Shown: positions 43,682 to 55,600 of the stretch, piece by piece
Position numbering within the stretch: position 1 is the first letter of the stretch
Layout of the letters: each line of letters begins with the position of its first letter
Assembly (NCBI GenBank): GCA_021029095.1
Contig: JAJOHG010000006.1
Location: 744,001 to 808,000 of the forward strand
Reading direction: 5' to 3'
DNA length: 64,000 nt
DNA from: Phellopilus nigrolimitatus
Lineage: Eukaryota; Basidiomycota; Agaricomycetes; Hymenochaetales; Hymenochaetaceae
Made by a program: the position numbers and the translations under genes
The notes under the pieces: model-generated
What the model was told of the DNA's origin: nothing
Databases searched by the model: none
The model's input: only the letters and a program-made list of their open reading frames with translations

Positions 43682-46600
43682 ATGACTTCATAATTCTTGT
43701 CTAGCAGATCTACTCAACAAAATTACTATTATTATTGTAATACACAACGTGACGAGCATCCAATTTGCCTAACTTAGTAACTAAGCACAAAATGACTTTA
43801 GAAGTCCTTCGTTTTCGATCTGGCCCGCGCGGCAAATGTCCTTATTTTCTGCAAAAAAGGAACTCAATATGGCCTCTGCATTATCCGGAATGTGCGACTG
43901 CGTATTCTATACTATTTGCACAAAGCGCATCTAGCTGGTTCGCAAATTACGCTTGTTCTAGTCCGTGCGTGCTGTATGTCTGAGGGCGAAAAAATAAATA
44001 TAGGGTGAGCGTGCCGCAGGTTCGGACTATTTTGCGGCCCACGAAAGAAAACGGACTTACTTTGCTCTACGATGTACATCCATCTGCCCCTGGCACGAGA
44101 ACAAATTGAGGTAGTGCTGCCCCAGCTTGAAGCAAGATGCGCAACATGATTGAAAGCTTTTACCGTCGTGTGTCTCGCATGTACATGCCTGGATCCACTT
44201 CTCGAGCTCGGATAAACTAGCAGCCGCCAGTGTGCCATCGCGCAGAGCGGTGATGTCGCCCGTATATGCGGCGAGCGGCTCGGGTTCTATCCGGTCGTGG
44301 TCGTTTATGTTTACAACTTCGCAGTCAGTGCGGCTATTGAAAAAGGATCAGATCAGATCAATGACGATGTGTGTTATCATGAGACTTAGTGAGCGAACCG
44401 TTTCCTCACTGCCTCCCTTTTCTCAAACAGATCATTTTCGTTATAAAAATGATTCACCTGTGTATATATGCAAGCAATTTTGTTACTGGTGTAGCGAAGA
44501 AGACAGAAAATCATATGCGCACTAGATCTATCCACGTCATCAGCGTGCGCACCGTTGGGTCGCAGCGCAAGCATACAAACGATTCCCCGAGCGCCAGCAT
44601 ATCATTCATTGTCGTAGAGGGCAGACCGAGTTCTGAATACAACGCATCGGCATAGAGAACGCCATTGCGTGCAGGCTGTCTGAGCACCCATCGCTCTCCA
44701 CGGGCGCAATCGAATTCTTTATGGCAGTAATCGTGGCGCTCGTCCAGGATGCCGGTAAACGGTTTTAGGTCACGGCTCCCGAAGAACGCCGTTGGGTGCT
44801 GCAGAACGCTCACGCTCTTGCCTTCCCCGGCCTGAACTTCCCGTTTGCCCTCCGAAGACTCAATCGATATAGCGCTGATGGCTGGCAGGCCCGCCTCGCG
44901 CCGAGCAGCGACGAGTGCTGAAGCAGCCTCCTCTTCAATTTCGCGCTGGCGCACTTTGCTGAACTCGACCACCTGCTGTTTGATAGACAGCCACTGCGCC
45001 TCAGAAAGAGCAGTTCCTTCCTCGTCGCTCTCGACAAACTGCCTCGCGAGCGGCTGCTTATATAGCTCTACCGGAGCGACGTAGCAGGTCTTTCCGCTTT
45101 CAGAGCAGACAAACTTCTCTGCAAGCTTGCGCAGCTTATATCGACGCTCGCTGCGACGCCGCTCTTTCGCTATCCGGGCTCTCTTTTCCCTCCTGAGGCG
45201 TATGGTCTCCTCGAGCTGCGGAAGGATGTTTTTCCAGACTGCCCGACCATGCAATCAACAACGCTTTGCGAAGAGAAAAAGAAAAAAGAGAGACCACGTA
45301 CTTCGGTCAGTCAAGGGCCGCGGCTGGTCAATCAGGCTGTTCCATTTCCAGTCTTTCTGGTCGCCGTCAGTTCGGTAGTCAGCTTGTGTATAGCCAAGCG
45401 CCGTAAGCTTATTGTATATACTATCGAAGAAGAGTCAATATTATAAAGCGATGACGCGGAATCGTTGTCTGTACCTTCGCAGGCGACTGTCCCTCGCATT
45501 CTGAATGTCATTCGACCTCGCCACTTTCGTATTTTCGAGCCACCGATCCAGCGCAGGCGAAGACTGAAGTCCGGTGCAGTCAATTTATATACGTTAATCG
45601 AAACGATGTAAAGTTTATACGCACTAGATATCTTTGAACGGTTTCATCGTTTTCTGCATCCAAAAATCCCTCCCGTTGGCGACAAGCTTCGTCGAATGAC
45701 CGATACTTAGCGACAGCAGCTGTGACTTGAGGATCGTAAAACATGAAGCTACGCAGGTTCGAATAATCTAACGCTTTGATGGGTGGGGAAGTGGCTATGA
45801 AGATGAATAAACAGGTGAGCGTATACAAGTCGTCACCAACATGACGTACTTGAGAGTCCGTTAACAAGTCTTAATACGCAGGATCGCTCTTCGTCGTTAC
45901 GCGGCATATCGGGATCATTATACACCCACGAATCTGCCCTACTCAAACTGGAACAGACTTGTGGGTAAGGCACCGAGCACATTCATCATCAGAATAGAAA
46001 ACGGACAATGTCGTGCATTCCTTGCAAAGGCGGATTCTCAAAGGAGTCAGCTGCTTGTACGCCTTCGCATGAAAACAATGCTAAAACCATTTTTTTTCAA
46101 TTGTGTGTCGCCCCCCTTTATTTGAGAGATTCTCGCAAACGCACCGTGCAGAACGCATCGAAAACGAAGCTCGCATATTGCGGAGAGCTGAGATCCAGAG
46201 GGCACTCGGGCAGGCCAACCGAGTCTTCCGCTGCACGCCAGATTGGCTTTGAGTCTTTGGTCATCAGGAGGTTCCGAAGTGTTCTAGATGTTCGCGCCAT
46301 GCGAAGAAGATCATGCGGGCCCAAATACCGCGCAATCTAAGCCGAACGTGATTTCCATATGAAAAAGGCAGGAGAACGTTCAGATGGTGAAACTTACCTC
46401 GCAGAATACGTCGATGGGCATGGACATCATCATAGCCAGCCTGCCCAACTTCCGCCTAGGATTACGTGGCTTTGCGACGACTGCTGGAGTGTTCCCTTCC
46501 TCATCATCGTCTGTGCCCTGGCTTCCTTTTCTCGTCTTGACTCGTTTCTTCGGCCTTGCATGTTGTTCCGCCTCAAAGCCGTCAGAGTCAGAGTCAGGCG

Positions 46601-46890
46601 CAGCGGCTGCGCGTTTCGACGGAGCAAGTTTTCCACTTAAAGAACCCGTTTGCGTTAGTTGCATGCAAGTGATATCAGTCTGCTTACTTTGATTTTCGAG
46701 TAGTAGCCATGGTTGGAGCTGGTGAAAGAGGGAATATGTGGGAGGCAAGTTCAAGTCGAACAAAAGACGCGTCGCGTCGCGTAGATCTTTCTCCGTGTGG
46801 CTGGCATGCGTGGGAGCATTGGATAATCAGAGAGCTCATTGACAACGACTTACCAAAATTGCAGTCTGTTATACGATAAAACGACAACCG
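43682..46890 (-). repeat. Left arm of a large inverted duplication
   Basis: Matches the reverse complement of about 47850-51140. Paired positions sum to about 94,740-94,870. It covers an F-box gene with its 5' and 3' flanks. Divergence is modest: a few percent plus short indels. Confidence 0.9.
44057..46710 (-). CDS. F-box protein, copy A, 11 exons, 684 aa
   Basis: Likely the substrate-recognition subunit of an SCF ubiquitin ligase. Exons: 46710-46688, 46635-46398, 46336-46145, 46080-46007, 45947-45850, 45794-45625, 45563-45475, 45420-45302, 45238-44523, 44457-44399 and 44333-44057. All phases fit, 2055 nt. After a basic Ser/Asp-rich N-terminus comes the F-box (about 75-120: MSMPIDVFCEIARYLGPHDL, then ARTSRTLRNLLM). 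The Agaricomycete family pattern follows: PECPLDLSSPQYASFVFDAF and C..C pairs (FCTHCF, LCKECT). Further on are IYNKLTALGYTQADYRT, a long coiled-coil-prone basic stretch after IWKNILPQLEETIRLRREKR, and a C-terminal CTCETH...C..C cluster. Two donors are weaker than in copy B (GTCCGT at 46006, GTTCGC at 44398), so splicing may be less efficient. Confidence 0.85.
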
Positions 46891-47849
46891 TGGTTCGATG
46901 GACGGCAAGCCAGCTGCCCCTACACTCTCCCGCCAACCCAGCCCGCGGGAAAGTTCCGGACTTCGACGACGACGGCGACGTCCCTACCCGCGTCCCTCGT
47001 CCGGTCCGCCGTGCACCGCGCACGCAGACTGCAACCTTCTCAACGCCTGCTCTGAAAACCAGGCCAGGGACTTGTCGATGGCGGGCTTGCTTCGCGAGCA
47101 CCAACGACGCGTCCCGCTCGCCGTCGCATCTCGCGCTCGAGATCGCAGATCTGTCCCGAGGACAGCGCAGAGCTGCCTGCTGGCCCCGCCACGCTGCTGA
47201 TCGTCGCTCTTAGATAACCCGACGCACGCGGTGTCTCCCCCTCACGTCTCTATTCGCTCGTCTTCCGCGCGCGTCTCCCGTCTAAGGAGCAAAGACACTT
47301 ACATTGGTCACAAGTGCTCCTTCATAATCAACGATGCACACACGCGGTTAATGGCGGCGGCGGATCATGCCTATCTTCGAAACAGACAGAAAAACGGAGA
47401 GCGATGACCGCGCACCGCATTCCGGTGTCTGTGCGTCGTGTCTCAGCCACCCGCCCAGAGAACACGCCCTTACAGTGCTTGCGTCTCCGTCTCGAACAGC
47501 CCTCTCGCGGAGCACCTTTCCCGTCGATAAGAGCATACATTCGCCCGCGCCGCGCAGGGACGCAGACGGCCAGCCGTGCGCCGCGGGAAGCGGGAAGACT
47601 TGCCTGTTTCCCCCCCCCCCCTCCCTTACGCCGGCTGCGGCGCGCGCGTTAGGGTTCGGCGCTGTAAGAAGCCGGAGTAGGGCGATCTCGATAATCTGCT
47701 CTGCTCAGATCGAGACTTGACGGAAATGCCATACTTATTACTTTGCTGTTTTGTCCTTTCTCTTTACGAGAAGTTCATGTCGTCGCTTAAATTGGCAAGG
47801 AAAAAAATTCTTCCGGAGTAGTTTATTCGCAATAATGTGTAGTTCCATT
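46891..47849. other. Spacer at the centre of the inverted duplication
   Basis: About 960 bp of single-copy-like sequence separating the arms. Its left third (about 46895-47225) resembles 12650-12845. It contains a C-run near 47611-47622. Both F-box genes point away from it, so their promoters face it or lie within the first 150-200 bp of each arm. No gene seen. Confidence 0.6.
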
Positions 47850-50800
47850 TGCGTAAACACGGTTATCGTTTATATAATCGAATAATAGACTGCGATTTTT
47901 GGAAAGTCATTGTCAATGAGTTCTTTGATTATCCAATGCTCCCACGAATGCCAGCCACACGGAGAAAGATCTACGCGACGCGTCGCGTCTTTTGTTCGCG
48001 ACTTGAACTTGCCTTCCACATACTCCCTCTTTCACCAGCTCCAACCATGGCTACTACTCGAAAGTCAAAGTAAGCAATCTGATATCACTTACACGCAACT
48101 AACGCAAACGGGTTCTTTTAGTGGAAAACTTGCTCCGTCGAAACGCGCAGCCGCCGCGCCTGACTCTGACTCTGACTCTGACGGCGTTGAGGCGAAACAA
48201 CATGCAAGGCCGAAGAAGCGAGTCAAGACGAGAAAAGGAAGCCAGGGCACAGACGATGATGAGGAAGGGAACACTCCAGCAGTCGTAGCGAAGCCACGTA
48301 ATCCTAGGCGAAAGCTGGGCAGGCTGGCTATGATGATGTCAATGCCCATCGACGTATTCTGCGAGGTGAGTTCACCATCTGAGCGTTCTCCTGCCTTTTT
48401 CATATGGAAATCACGTTCGGCTTAGATTACTCGTTATCTGGGCCCGCATGATCTTCTTCGCATGGCGCGAACATCTCGAACACTCCGGAACCTCCTGATG
48501 ACCAAGGACTCAAAGCCAATCTGGCGTGCAGCGGAAGATTCGGCCGGCCTGCCCGAGTGCCCTCTGGATCTCAGCTCTCCTCAGTATGCGAGCTTCATCT
48601 TCGATGCGTTCTGCACGGTGCGTCTGCGAGAATCTCCCTCAAATAAAGGGGGGCGACACACAAATTGAAAACAAAAAATGGTTTTTAGCATTGTTTTCAT
48701 GCGAAAGCGTACAAGCAGCTGACTCCTTTGAGGATCCGTCTTTGCAAGAAATGCACGAAATGGTGCGTTTTCTGTTCTGCTGATGAATGTGCTCAGTGCC
48801 TTACCCACAAGTCTGTTCCAGTTTGCGCAGGGCAGATACATGGGGGTATGAAAAGCATCCCGACATGCCGCATAACGAGGAAGAGCGGTCCTGCGTATTA
48901 AGACTCGTCAACGGACTCTCAAGTACGTCATGTTGTTAACGACTTAGATACGCTCACTTGTTTATTTTATTTCATAGCCACCTCATCAACCGAGGGAAAC
49001 CTCATCGCAGCGTTAACTTATTCGAACCCGCGTAGCTCGTTAACTTATTCGAACCTGCGTAGCTTTATGTTCTACATTCCTCAAGTCAGAGCTGCTGTCG
49101 CTAAGTATCGGTCATTCGACGAAGCCTGTCGCCAACGGGAGGGATTTTTGGATGCAGAACACGATGAAACCGTTCAAAGATATCTAGTGCGTATGATTTT
49201 ACATCGTTTCGATTGACGTATATAAATTGACACTACACCGAACTTCAGTCTTCGCCTGCGCTGGATCGGTGGCTCGAAAATACGAAAGTGGCGAGGTCGA
49301 ATGACATTCAGAATGCGAGGGACAGTCGCCTGCGAAGGTACAGACAACGATTCCGCGTCATCGCTTTTATAATATTGACTTTTCTTCGATAGTATATACA
49401 ATAAGCTTGCGGAGCTTGGCTATACACAAGCTGACTACCGAACTGACGGCGACCAGAAAGACTGGAAGTGGGACAGCCTAATTGACCAACCGCGGCCCTT
49501 GACTGACCGAAGTACGTGGTCTCTCTCTTTTTTTTTCTTCGCAAAGCGTTGTTGATTGCATGGTCGAGCAGTTTGGAAAAACATCCTTCCGCAGCTCGAG
49601 GAGACCATACGCCTCAGGAGGGAAAAGAGAGCCCGGATAGCGAAAGAGCGGCGTCGCAGCGAGCGTCGATATAAGCTGCGCAAGCTTGCAGAGAAGTTTG
49701 TCTGCTCTGAAAGCGGAAAGACCTGCTACGTCGCTCCGGTAGAGCTATATAAGCAGCCGCTCGCGAGGCAGTTTGTCGAGAGCGACGAGGAAGGAACTGC
49801 TCTTTCTGAGGCGCAGTGGCTGTCTATCAAGCAGCAGGTGGTCGAGTTCAGCAAAGTGCGCCAGCGCGAAATTGAAGAGGAGGCTGCTTCAGCACTCGTC
49901 GCTGCTCGGCGCGAGGCGGGCCTGCCAGCCATCAGCACTATATCGATCGAGTTTTCGGAGGACAAACGGGAAGTTCAGGACGGGGAAGGCAAGAGCGCGA
50001 GCGTTCTGCAGCACCCAACGGCGTTCTTCGGGAGCCGTGACCTAAAACTGTTTACCGGCATCCTGGACGAGCGCCACGATTACTGCCATAAAGAATACGA
50101 TTGCGCCCGTGGAGAGCGATGGGTGCTCAGGCAGCCTGCACGCAATGGCGTTCTCTATGCCGATGCGTTGTATTCGGAGCTCGGTCTTCCCTCTGCGACA
50201 ATGGATGATATGCTAGCGCTGGGGGAATCGTTTGTATGCTTGCGCTGCGATCCAACGGTACGCACGCTGATGACGTGGATAGATCTGGTGCGCATATATG
50301 GTTTTCTGTTCTTCTTTCGCTACACCGATAACGATTTGCTTGCATACGTACACAGGTGAATCATTTTTATAAAGAAAATGAACTGTTTGAGGAAAGGGAG
50401 GCAGTGAGGAAACGGTGCGCTCGCTAGGTCTCATGATAACAACATCGTCATTGACTTGATTTGATCCTTTTCAATAGCCGCACCGACTGTAAAGTTGTGA
50501 ACATAAACGACCACGACCGGACAAAACCCGAGCCACTCGCCGCATATACTGGCGACATCACCACCGCTCTGCGAGACGGCTCGCCGGCGGCTGCTAGTCC
50601 ATCCGGCCCGGGGCTCGAGAAGTGGATCCAGGCGTGCACATGCGAGACACACGCCGGGAAAAGCTTCCACTCGTTTTGCACACACTGCTTCGAGCTCGGG
50701 CAGTACTACATCAGCTTTCCGTGCCAGGGGCAGATGGATATACACCATAGAGCAAAGTAAGTCTGTCTGTTCGCGGGCCGCAGAATAGTCCGCCCGAGCC

Positions 50801-51140
50801 TGCGGCACGCTCACCCCTATATTTATTTATTTTTCACCCCTCAGACATGCGCACGGACTAGGACAAGCGTAGCTCGCGAACTACCGGTCAGATGTGCTCT
50901 TTGCGCAAAAACTATACGTGGAATACGCAGGCGCACATCTGGATTAATGCAGACAGAGGTCATATTGAGTTCCTTCTTTTTTTTTTGCAGGAAATAAAGA
51001 CGTTTGCCGCCGCGGGGGCCAGATTGAAACAAAACGAAAGACTTCACAAAGTCATTTTGTGCTTGGTTAGGCAAATTGGTGCTCGCCGTCACGTCGTGTA
51101 TTAAAAATAACTCTTTCTTTTTGTTGAGTAGATCTGCTAT
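47850..51140 (+). repeat. Right arm of the large inverted duplication
   Basis: Mirror of 43682-46890. It begins at about 47,857 (GGTTATCGTTTATATAATCG against the matching sequence at about 46,880) and extends past the 3' end of F-box copy B to about 51,140. Confidence 0.9.
48047..50760 (+). CDS. F-box protein, copy B, 11 exons, 702 aa
   Basis: Paralogue of copy A in opposite orientation. Exons: 48047-48069, 48122-48365, 48426-48617, 48689-48762, 48822-48922, 48978-49186, 49249-49337, 49393-49511, 49572-50287, 50356-50414 and 50478-50760. All junctions are canonical and in phase, 2109 nt. Same architecture: basic N-terminus with an SDSDSDS run, F-box (MSMPIDVFCEITRYLGPHDL), Cys pairs (FCTHCF, RLCKKCTK), long basic helical region, C-terminal Cys cluster (CTCETHAGKSFHSFCTHCF). 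Length differences from A are a 13-residue longer exon 6, where a 27-bp tandem duplication encodes LTYSNPRSS / LTYSNLRSF (about 49010-49065), two extra SD residues, and small C-terminal indels. Both copies are open throughout, which implies either recent duplication or selection. Confidence 0.87.
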
Positions 51141-51376
51141 TAGGCAAGAATCACGAAGGAGGTGTAATAAACATGATTTGGATATGTAGGGTGCACACAT
51201 ATTTGGGGGTAGCGATGCGACTAGGGCTTAATCCGGGCTCTTTCGTGCTCAAATACAGCCATCATGACAAGCTCTCGCAGCGCGGGCGCGGGGGGTGGCT
51301 TCGCCCTGCTGTCGGCAGCGGCCCCAACGATGCTGCCTGTTCTCCAGCTGATTTTTTTTCTCTGAAGCTTTAGAAT
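51141..51376 (-). repeat. Composite repeat piece outside the right arm
   Basis: Reverse complement of 13472-13560 and then of 12846-13002, joined here without the 465-bp MITE (empty site at about 51,210-51,220). It ends near the AAGCTTTAG at 51,366-51,374. Confidence 0.8.
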
Positions 51377-52643
51377 ATGCAGAATATGCTGAACACGCTT
51401 TCGGACTCGTCTGATCCAGCAGCTGGCGTCGAGCCCTGCTGTCTGGTCTGCCTGGGAAGGTTCTTCTTTCCTGTCTGTACTGTGGCGCGCTGTATCTGGT
51501 ATAGAGTTCATATGTATCCCAGTCTCTTGATCTTGGATTGTTATGACGACGCCTTTTCCCCAACACACACCCTGATCTTAACGTATGAGGAAAAAAATTA
51601 TCGATCTTGAACAGATCATTGGGGGAGTCATGGGGTAGAACTACGAACAAGGTCTGGAAAAGGAGCGGGAAGGAGTGTGTGTCGTTGGTGCGACGTGATA
51701 GCGGGAAGAGGATTAAATAGAGATTAGAGTGTAAGCCGGACCTTTCTCCGGTATTGCCAACGGCGTATGGCGCGGGTAGCCACAGGCGCGGGGAGCCACG
51801 GATGGGGGCAGCGCGCCCGACTGCCCCAACCGCGGCTTGAAGGCAATATATGTCGCTGTTGTCGGTTGCATCAGACATGTTGCGTAGAGAACGAAGAACG
51901 CGGGGAATGCGGGATGGTGGCTGTTCCAGAAGAGGAAGGTGTGCTGCTTTATTAAGGGGTTTGTCAGCCAGGCCTGTATGCGTTGGTAATAGAGCGCCGT
52001 CTGCGGGGAGATCTCGGTCGATTGGATTCTGGGAGAAGCCGGATGGCAGCGCCGGTGCAGGCACCGGTCTCCGACTTGTTGTCTCGCTGCGAATGCACGG
52101 CTTTGGGACATATATACCGGATCTTATTGTAGAGGAAGATGTGGAAGATGTACCTGGTGGACAATTGATTGTGGCTTTTGTTATCAGAGTTCGGTGGATG
52201 TTCGGCGGATGTGTGCGCGGTGGGATGGGCGGTGTGCCTGGCAACGGCCAACGCCCGGTGAGACAACACGCTGAAACACGCCTGCCTGCCTGCACAATTG
52301 CAGTTGCTGCAATATAGCTCCCATCCTCGTCGTCGTCGTCGTCGCTGCCGCTGCCGCGATCCCCATCCTGCCCAGCCCCGTCCTCGCTGTCGCCGTCGCC
52401 GACGACGACGACCAAGCAACTGCTTCGACTCCGAGTCCGAGTCCGACGCCGGTCCCGGTTGCGCAGTGGGCCACACTAGCACCTGTTCGTCGTCAACGCC
52501 CCGTCCGTCCGTGCGTGCGTATCTGATCCTCTGCTCCCAGCCAAAAAACCCTTTTCTCTTCCTCCTCCATCTTTCCTCCTCTGCTCGTCTCTTCCCCACC
52601 CACATCGACGCCGACACAGCTGCGCAGCGCCGCACTCGCACAC
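51377..52643. other. Upstream region of STE11
   Basis: No gene I can support. A long minus-strand frame (about 51,249-52,415) exists but lacks motifs and its composition follows the GC content. The last few hundred bases, with CGTCGT runs near 52328-52345 and pyrimidine-rich sequence near 52,540-52,600, are probably the STE11 promoter and 5' leader. Confidence 0.45.
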
Positions 52644-55600
52644 ATGACCGCCCTCGCGCCGTCCGCCCTCCCGCTCCCCGCGCCCTCCCAGCCCGCCTCC
52701 CAGTCCTCCTCGCCCGCGTCCCCCACCGCCGGCTTCTCTGCCGCCCAGCAGGCCGCAGTCAGCGCAGCCCGCTCCGCCCTCCGCCCCGGCGCCTCCCGCC
52801 CAGGCACCCCCGTCAACCCCGTCGTCAACGGCACCAGCGGCAGCACCAGCAACACCACCGGTGCAAGCGCCGGCGCGCCCTCGCTCGACCCGCCCCCAGG
52901 CGTGTCCCCCGCCGACCACCTGCGCTCCTGGGGCGACGCGCACGTCGCGCGCTGGCTCGCCGCGCTCGACCCGCACGGCAAGTGCGCCGCGCACGCGCCC
53001 GCCTTCCACGCCGCCGACGTGCGCGGCGCCGTCCTCCTCGACCTCGACCAGCCCAGCCTCCGCGAGATCGGCGTCGCGAGCATCGGCGACCGCATCCGCA
53101 TCCTCAACGCCGTCAAGGCCCTCCGCGCGCGCTGCAGCACCCGCGCCGCCCACCCGCTCGGCCACGCGCAGGGCGCGAGCGTCAGCAGCCAAGCGAGCAG
53201 CAGCGGGGGCAGCGGCAGCGGCAGCTACGCCGCGCTCGCCGCCTCGAGCCCCAAGGTCACCGTCAACGGCGCCGAGCACGCCGACTTCCGCACCCAGTCG
53301 CAGGCGCAGCAGCAGCACCACTCGCGCAACCGCGTGCGCCCCGCGCCGCTGCAGCTGCGCAGCGCAGCGCAGGCCGACCTCCCACGGCTCATCCGCGACC
53401 CCGCGCCGGGGCCCGACTCCGCGCGCTCGACGACGCCCCTCCGCCAGCTGCCCACGCCCTCCGCCTCGACGCCCCAGCAGCAGGGCAGCGGCGGCGCCTC
53501 CCACGCCTCCCACTCCTCCTCCGGCTCTGGCTCCGGCTCGGGCTCAGGCTCAGGGCGCCTGCACCTCCCGCCCGTGCCCCCGCCCCCGCGCACGCAGCCG
53601 CCGCTGCCGCCCACCTCCGGGCCGTCGTCCTCACGCTCGCAGCCGCCCCGCCTGCACACGCTCGCAACGCAGCAGGCCGCCGGGCGGCGCACGCCCACGC
53701 AGGCCGACGCGCCCCCGCCCCCGCTCTACGCGCTCCCGCCCGTGCCCGCGCAGCAGGCGCAGCCCCAGCCCCAGCCCCAGCCCCAGTCGCAGAGCCAGCC
53801 GCAGGCCGCGCAGACGCCCACGCAAGCCTCCAACCCCGCGCTCCTCACGCCAAGCTCCGCGTCCGCCGGCGCGTGGAAGGGCGAGTACGGCCTGCCCGCC
53901 GGCCCGCGCTCCGCGAACATGCAGGCCGGCAGTGGTAGCAGCGGCGCCGTCAGCCCGCACCCGGGCCTCGCCTACGGCCGCCGCTCTCCCTCCGGCGGCG
54001 CGCACGCCAAGGCGCCCTCCTTCTCCGCGACGCCGTCCCCCGCGGGTGCGCTCGCTGGCGGCGCCAAGCTCGCCCCGCGCCCGAACACCACCGGCGGGCA
54101 CCCCTACGCGACCGCGGGCGCCGCGGGCGCCTCCTCCTCCAGCGCGAGCGCGAGCTCGCTCCAGCTCCCGCAGCCCGCGCGCGACCTTTCGCTCTCGCCC
54201 ATCGCGGAGTCCTTCCTCTCGCAGTCGCTCACGACGCCGGCGCTCGCCGCGGGGGCGTCCGCCGCGGCGGGGGGCGCGTACCACGTCGGGCGCGGCCCGT
54301 TCCGCCCCGCGACGCCCTCGGGCGCGCACGCCGGCGCGCCGTCGCTCGACGACCTCAAGCGGCGCCTCATCCGCTTCCACCTCGCGGAAGAGAAATTCAG
54401 CGCGACGGTGAACATCGGCGAGTGCGCGGACGGCGTCGAGGTGCTCGAGCGCGTGCTCAAGAAGTTCGGCAAGCTCGGCCCCGCGGCCGTCTTCGGCGAC
54501 GGCGCGGGCGCGGGCGAGTACGTCAACTCGGACGAGGGCGGCCTGTGCATCGACGGCTGGGCGGTGTACCTCGAGTGGGGGCAGGACGACGGGCCTGGTC
54601 AGTCTCGTGTTTTTTCCGCGTCCTTTTTTATTCTTGTATGTTTATTTACATGATTATATGGTACAGCGAAACCTCTCCGCGAGGCAGAGCTCCTCTCGCT
54701 GTGCTCCGCGGGGCCCGACCACCCTGTGCGCGAGTACGGCCTCACCGTGCGGCGCACGGGCAAGCCGAAGCGTTCCAAGGCGCTCCAGCAGATCTTCGGC
54801 GAGGCGCCGCACTCGCCGCACTCGCCGGGCACGAGCGCCGCGGCGGCGGGTCTGCCCGACGACGACGGCGCGAGCGCGGGGGGCCACCTCGGGAGCTCGT
54901 CCGTCCAGTTGCCGCGCTCGCTCACGCCGAGCCAGGAGAAGGAGCTGCGCAACATGAAGCGCGCGAGCTCCGTCAGCGTGCTCAGCGGGCTGGGCGTGCG
55001 CGACCCCGAGCGCGTGCTCGACCCGTCCGCGTCCGCGAGCTCGCCGTCGCCGTCGCCCTCCTCCGCGTCCGCGCCGCCCGCGCCGTCGCCCGCGCCGAAC
55101 GGGAAGAGCCCATCCACCTCCTCGTTCGCGGGCAAGATCCGCACGTTCCTCGGCCAGCGCCCGCCCTCGGAGCTCATCGCGACGCACCTCCCCGCGTACT
55201 TCCCGTACACGCAGCCGAAGGTCCTGCGGCGCACCGTGCGCGCGTCGATGCGCTTCAGCAGCGTCGGCGCGGCCGGCGCGACTGGCGCGGGCCGCCGCGA
55301 CAGCGCGATCTCCGCGTCGTCGCGCCGCGCGAGCCGCTTCTCGACCGCGACGCGCACGTCGGGCGCGTCGGGCGCGTCGCTCTCGCCGCACCGCGCGAGC
55401 ATGGCGTCGCTCCCGCCGCCGCCCGTGCCGGAGAAGGGCTCCCCGGCGCCGGGCGAGGAGCAGCCGCCGCGCATGTCGCTGTCGACGTCCGACGGGCGCT
55501 CGGTCGACCTCGACGGCAGCGAGGAGGACGAGCGCGAGCGCGCGGAGAAGGTGGAGTCGCCCTCGACGCCGCTGCTGCTCCCGCCCGTGACGTTCCCGAG

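Noticed and set aside
51249..52415. 388-codon minus-strand open frame upstream of STE11
   Set aside because: No ATG context, domain or splice support. It crosses the composite repeat and low-complexity CGTCGT runs, and its composition follows local GC content.
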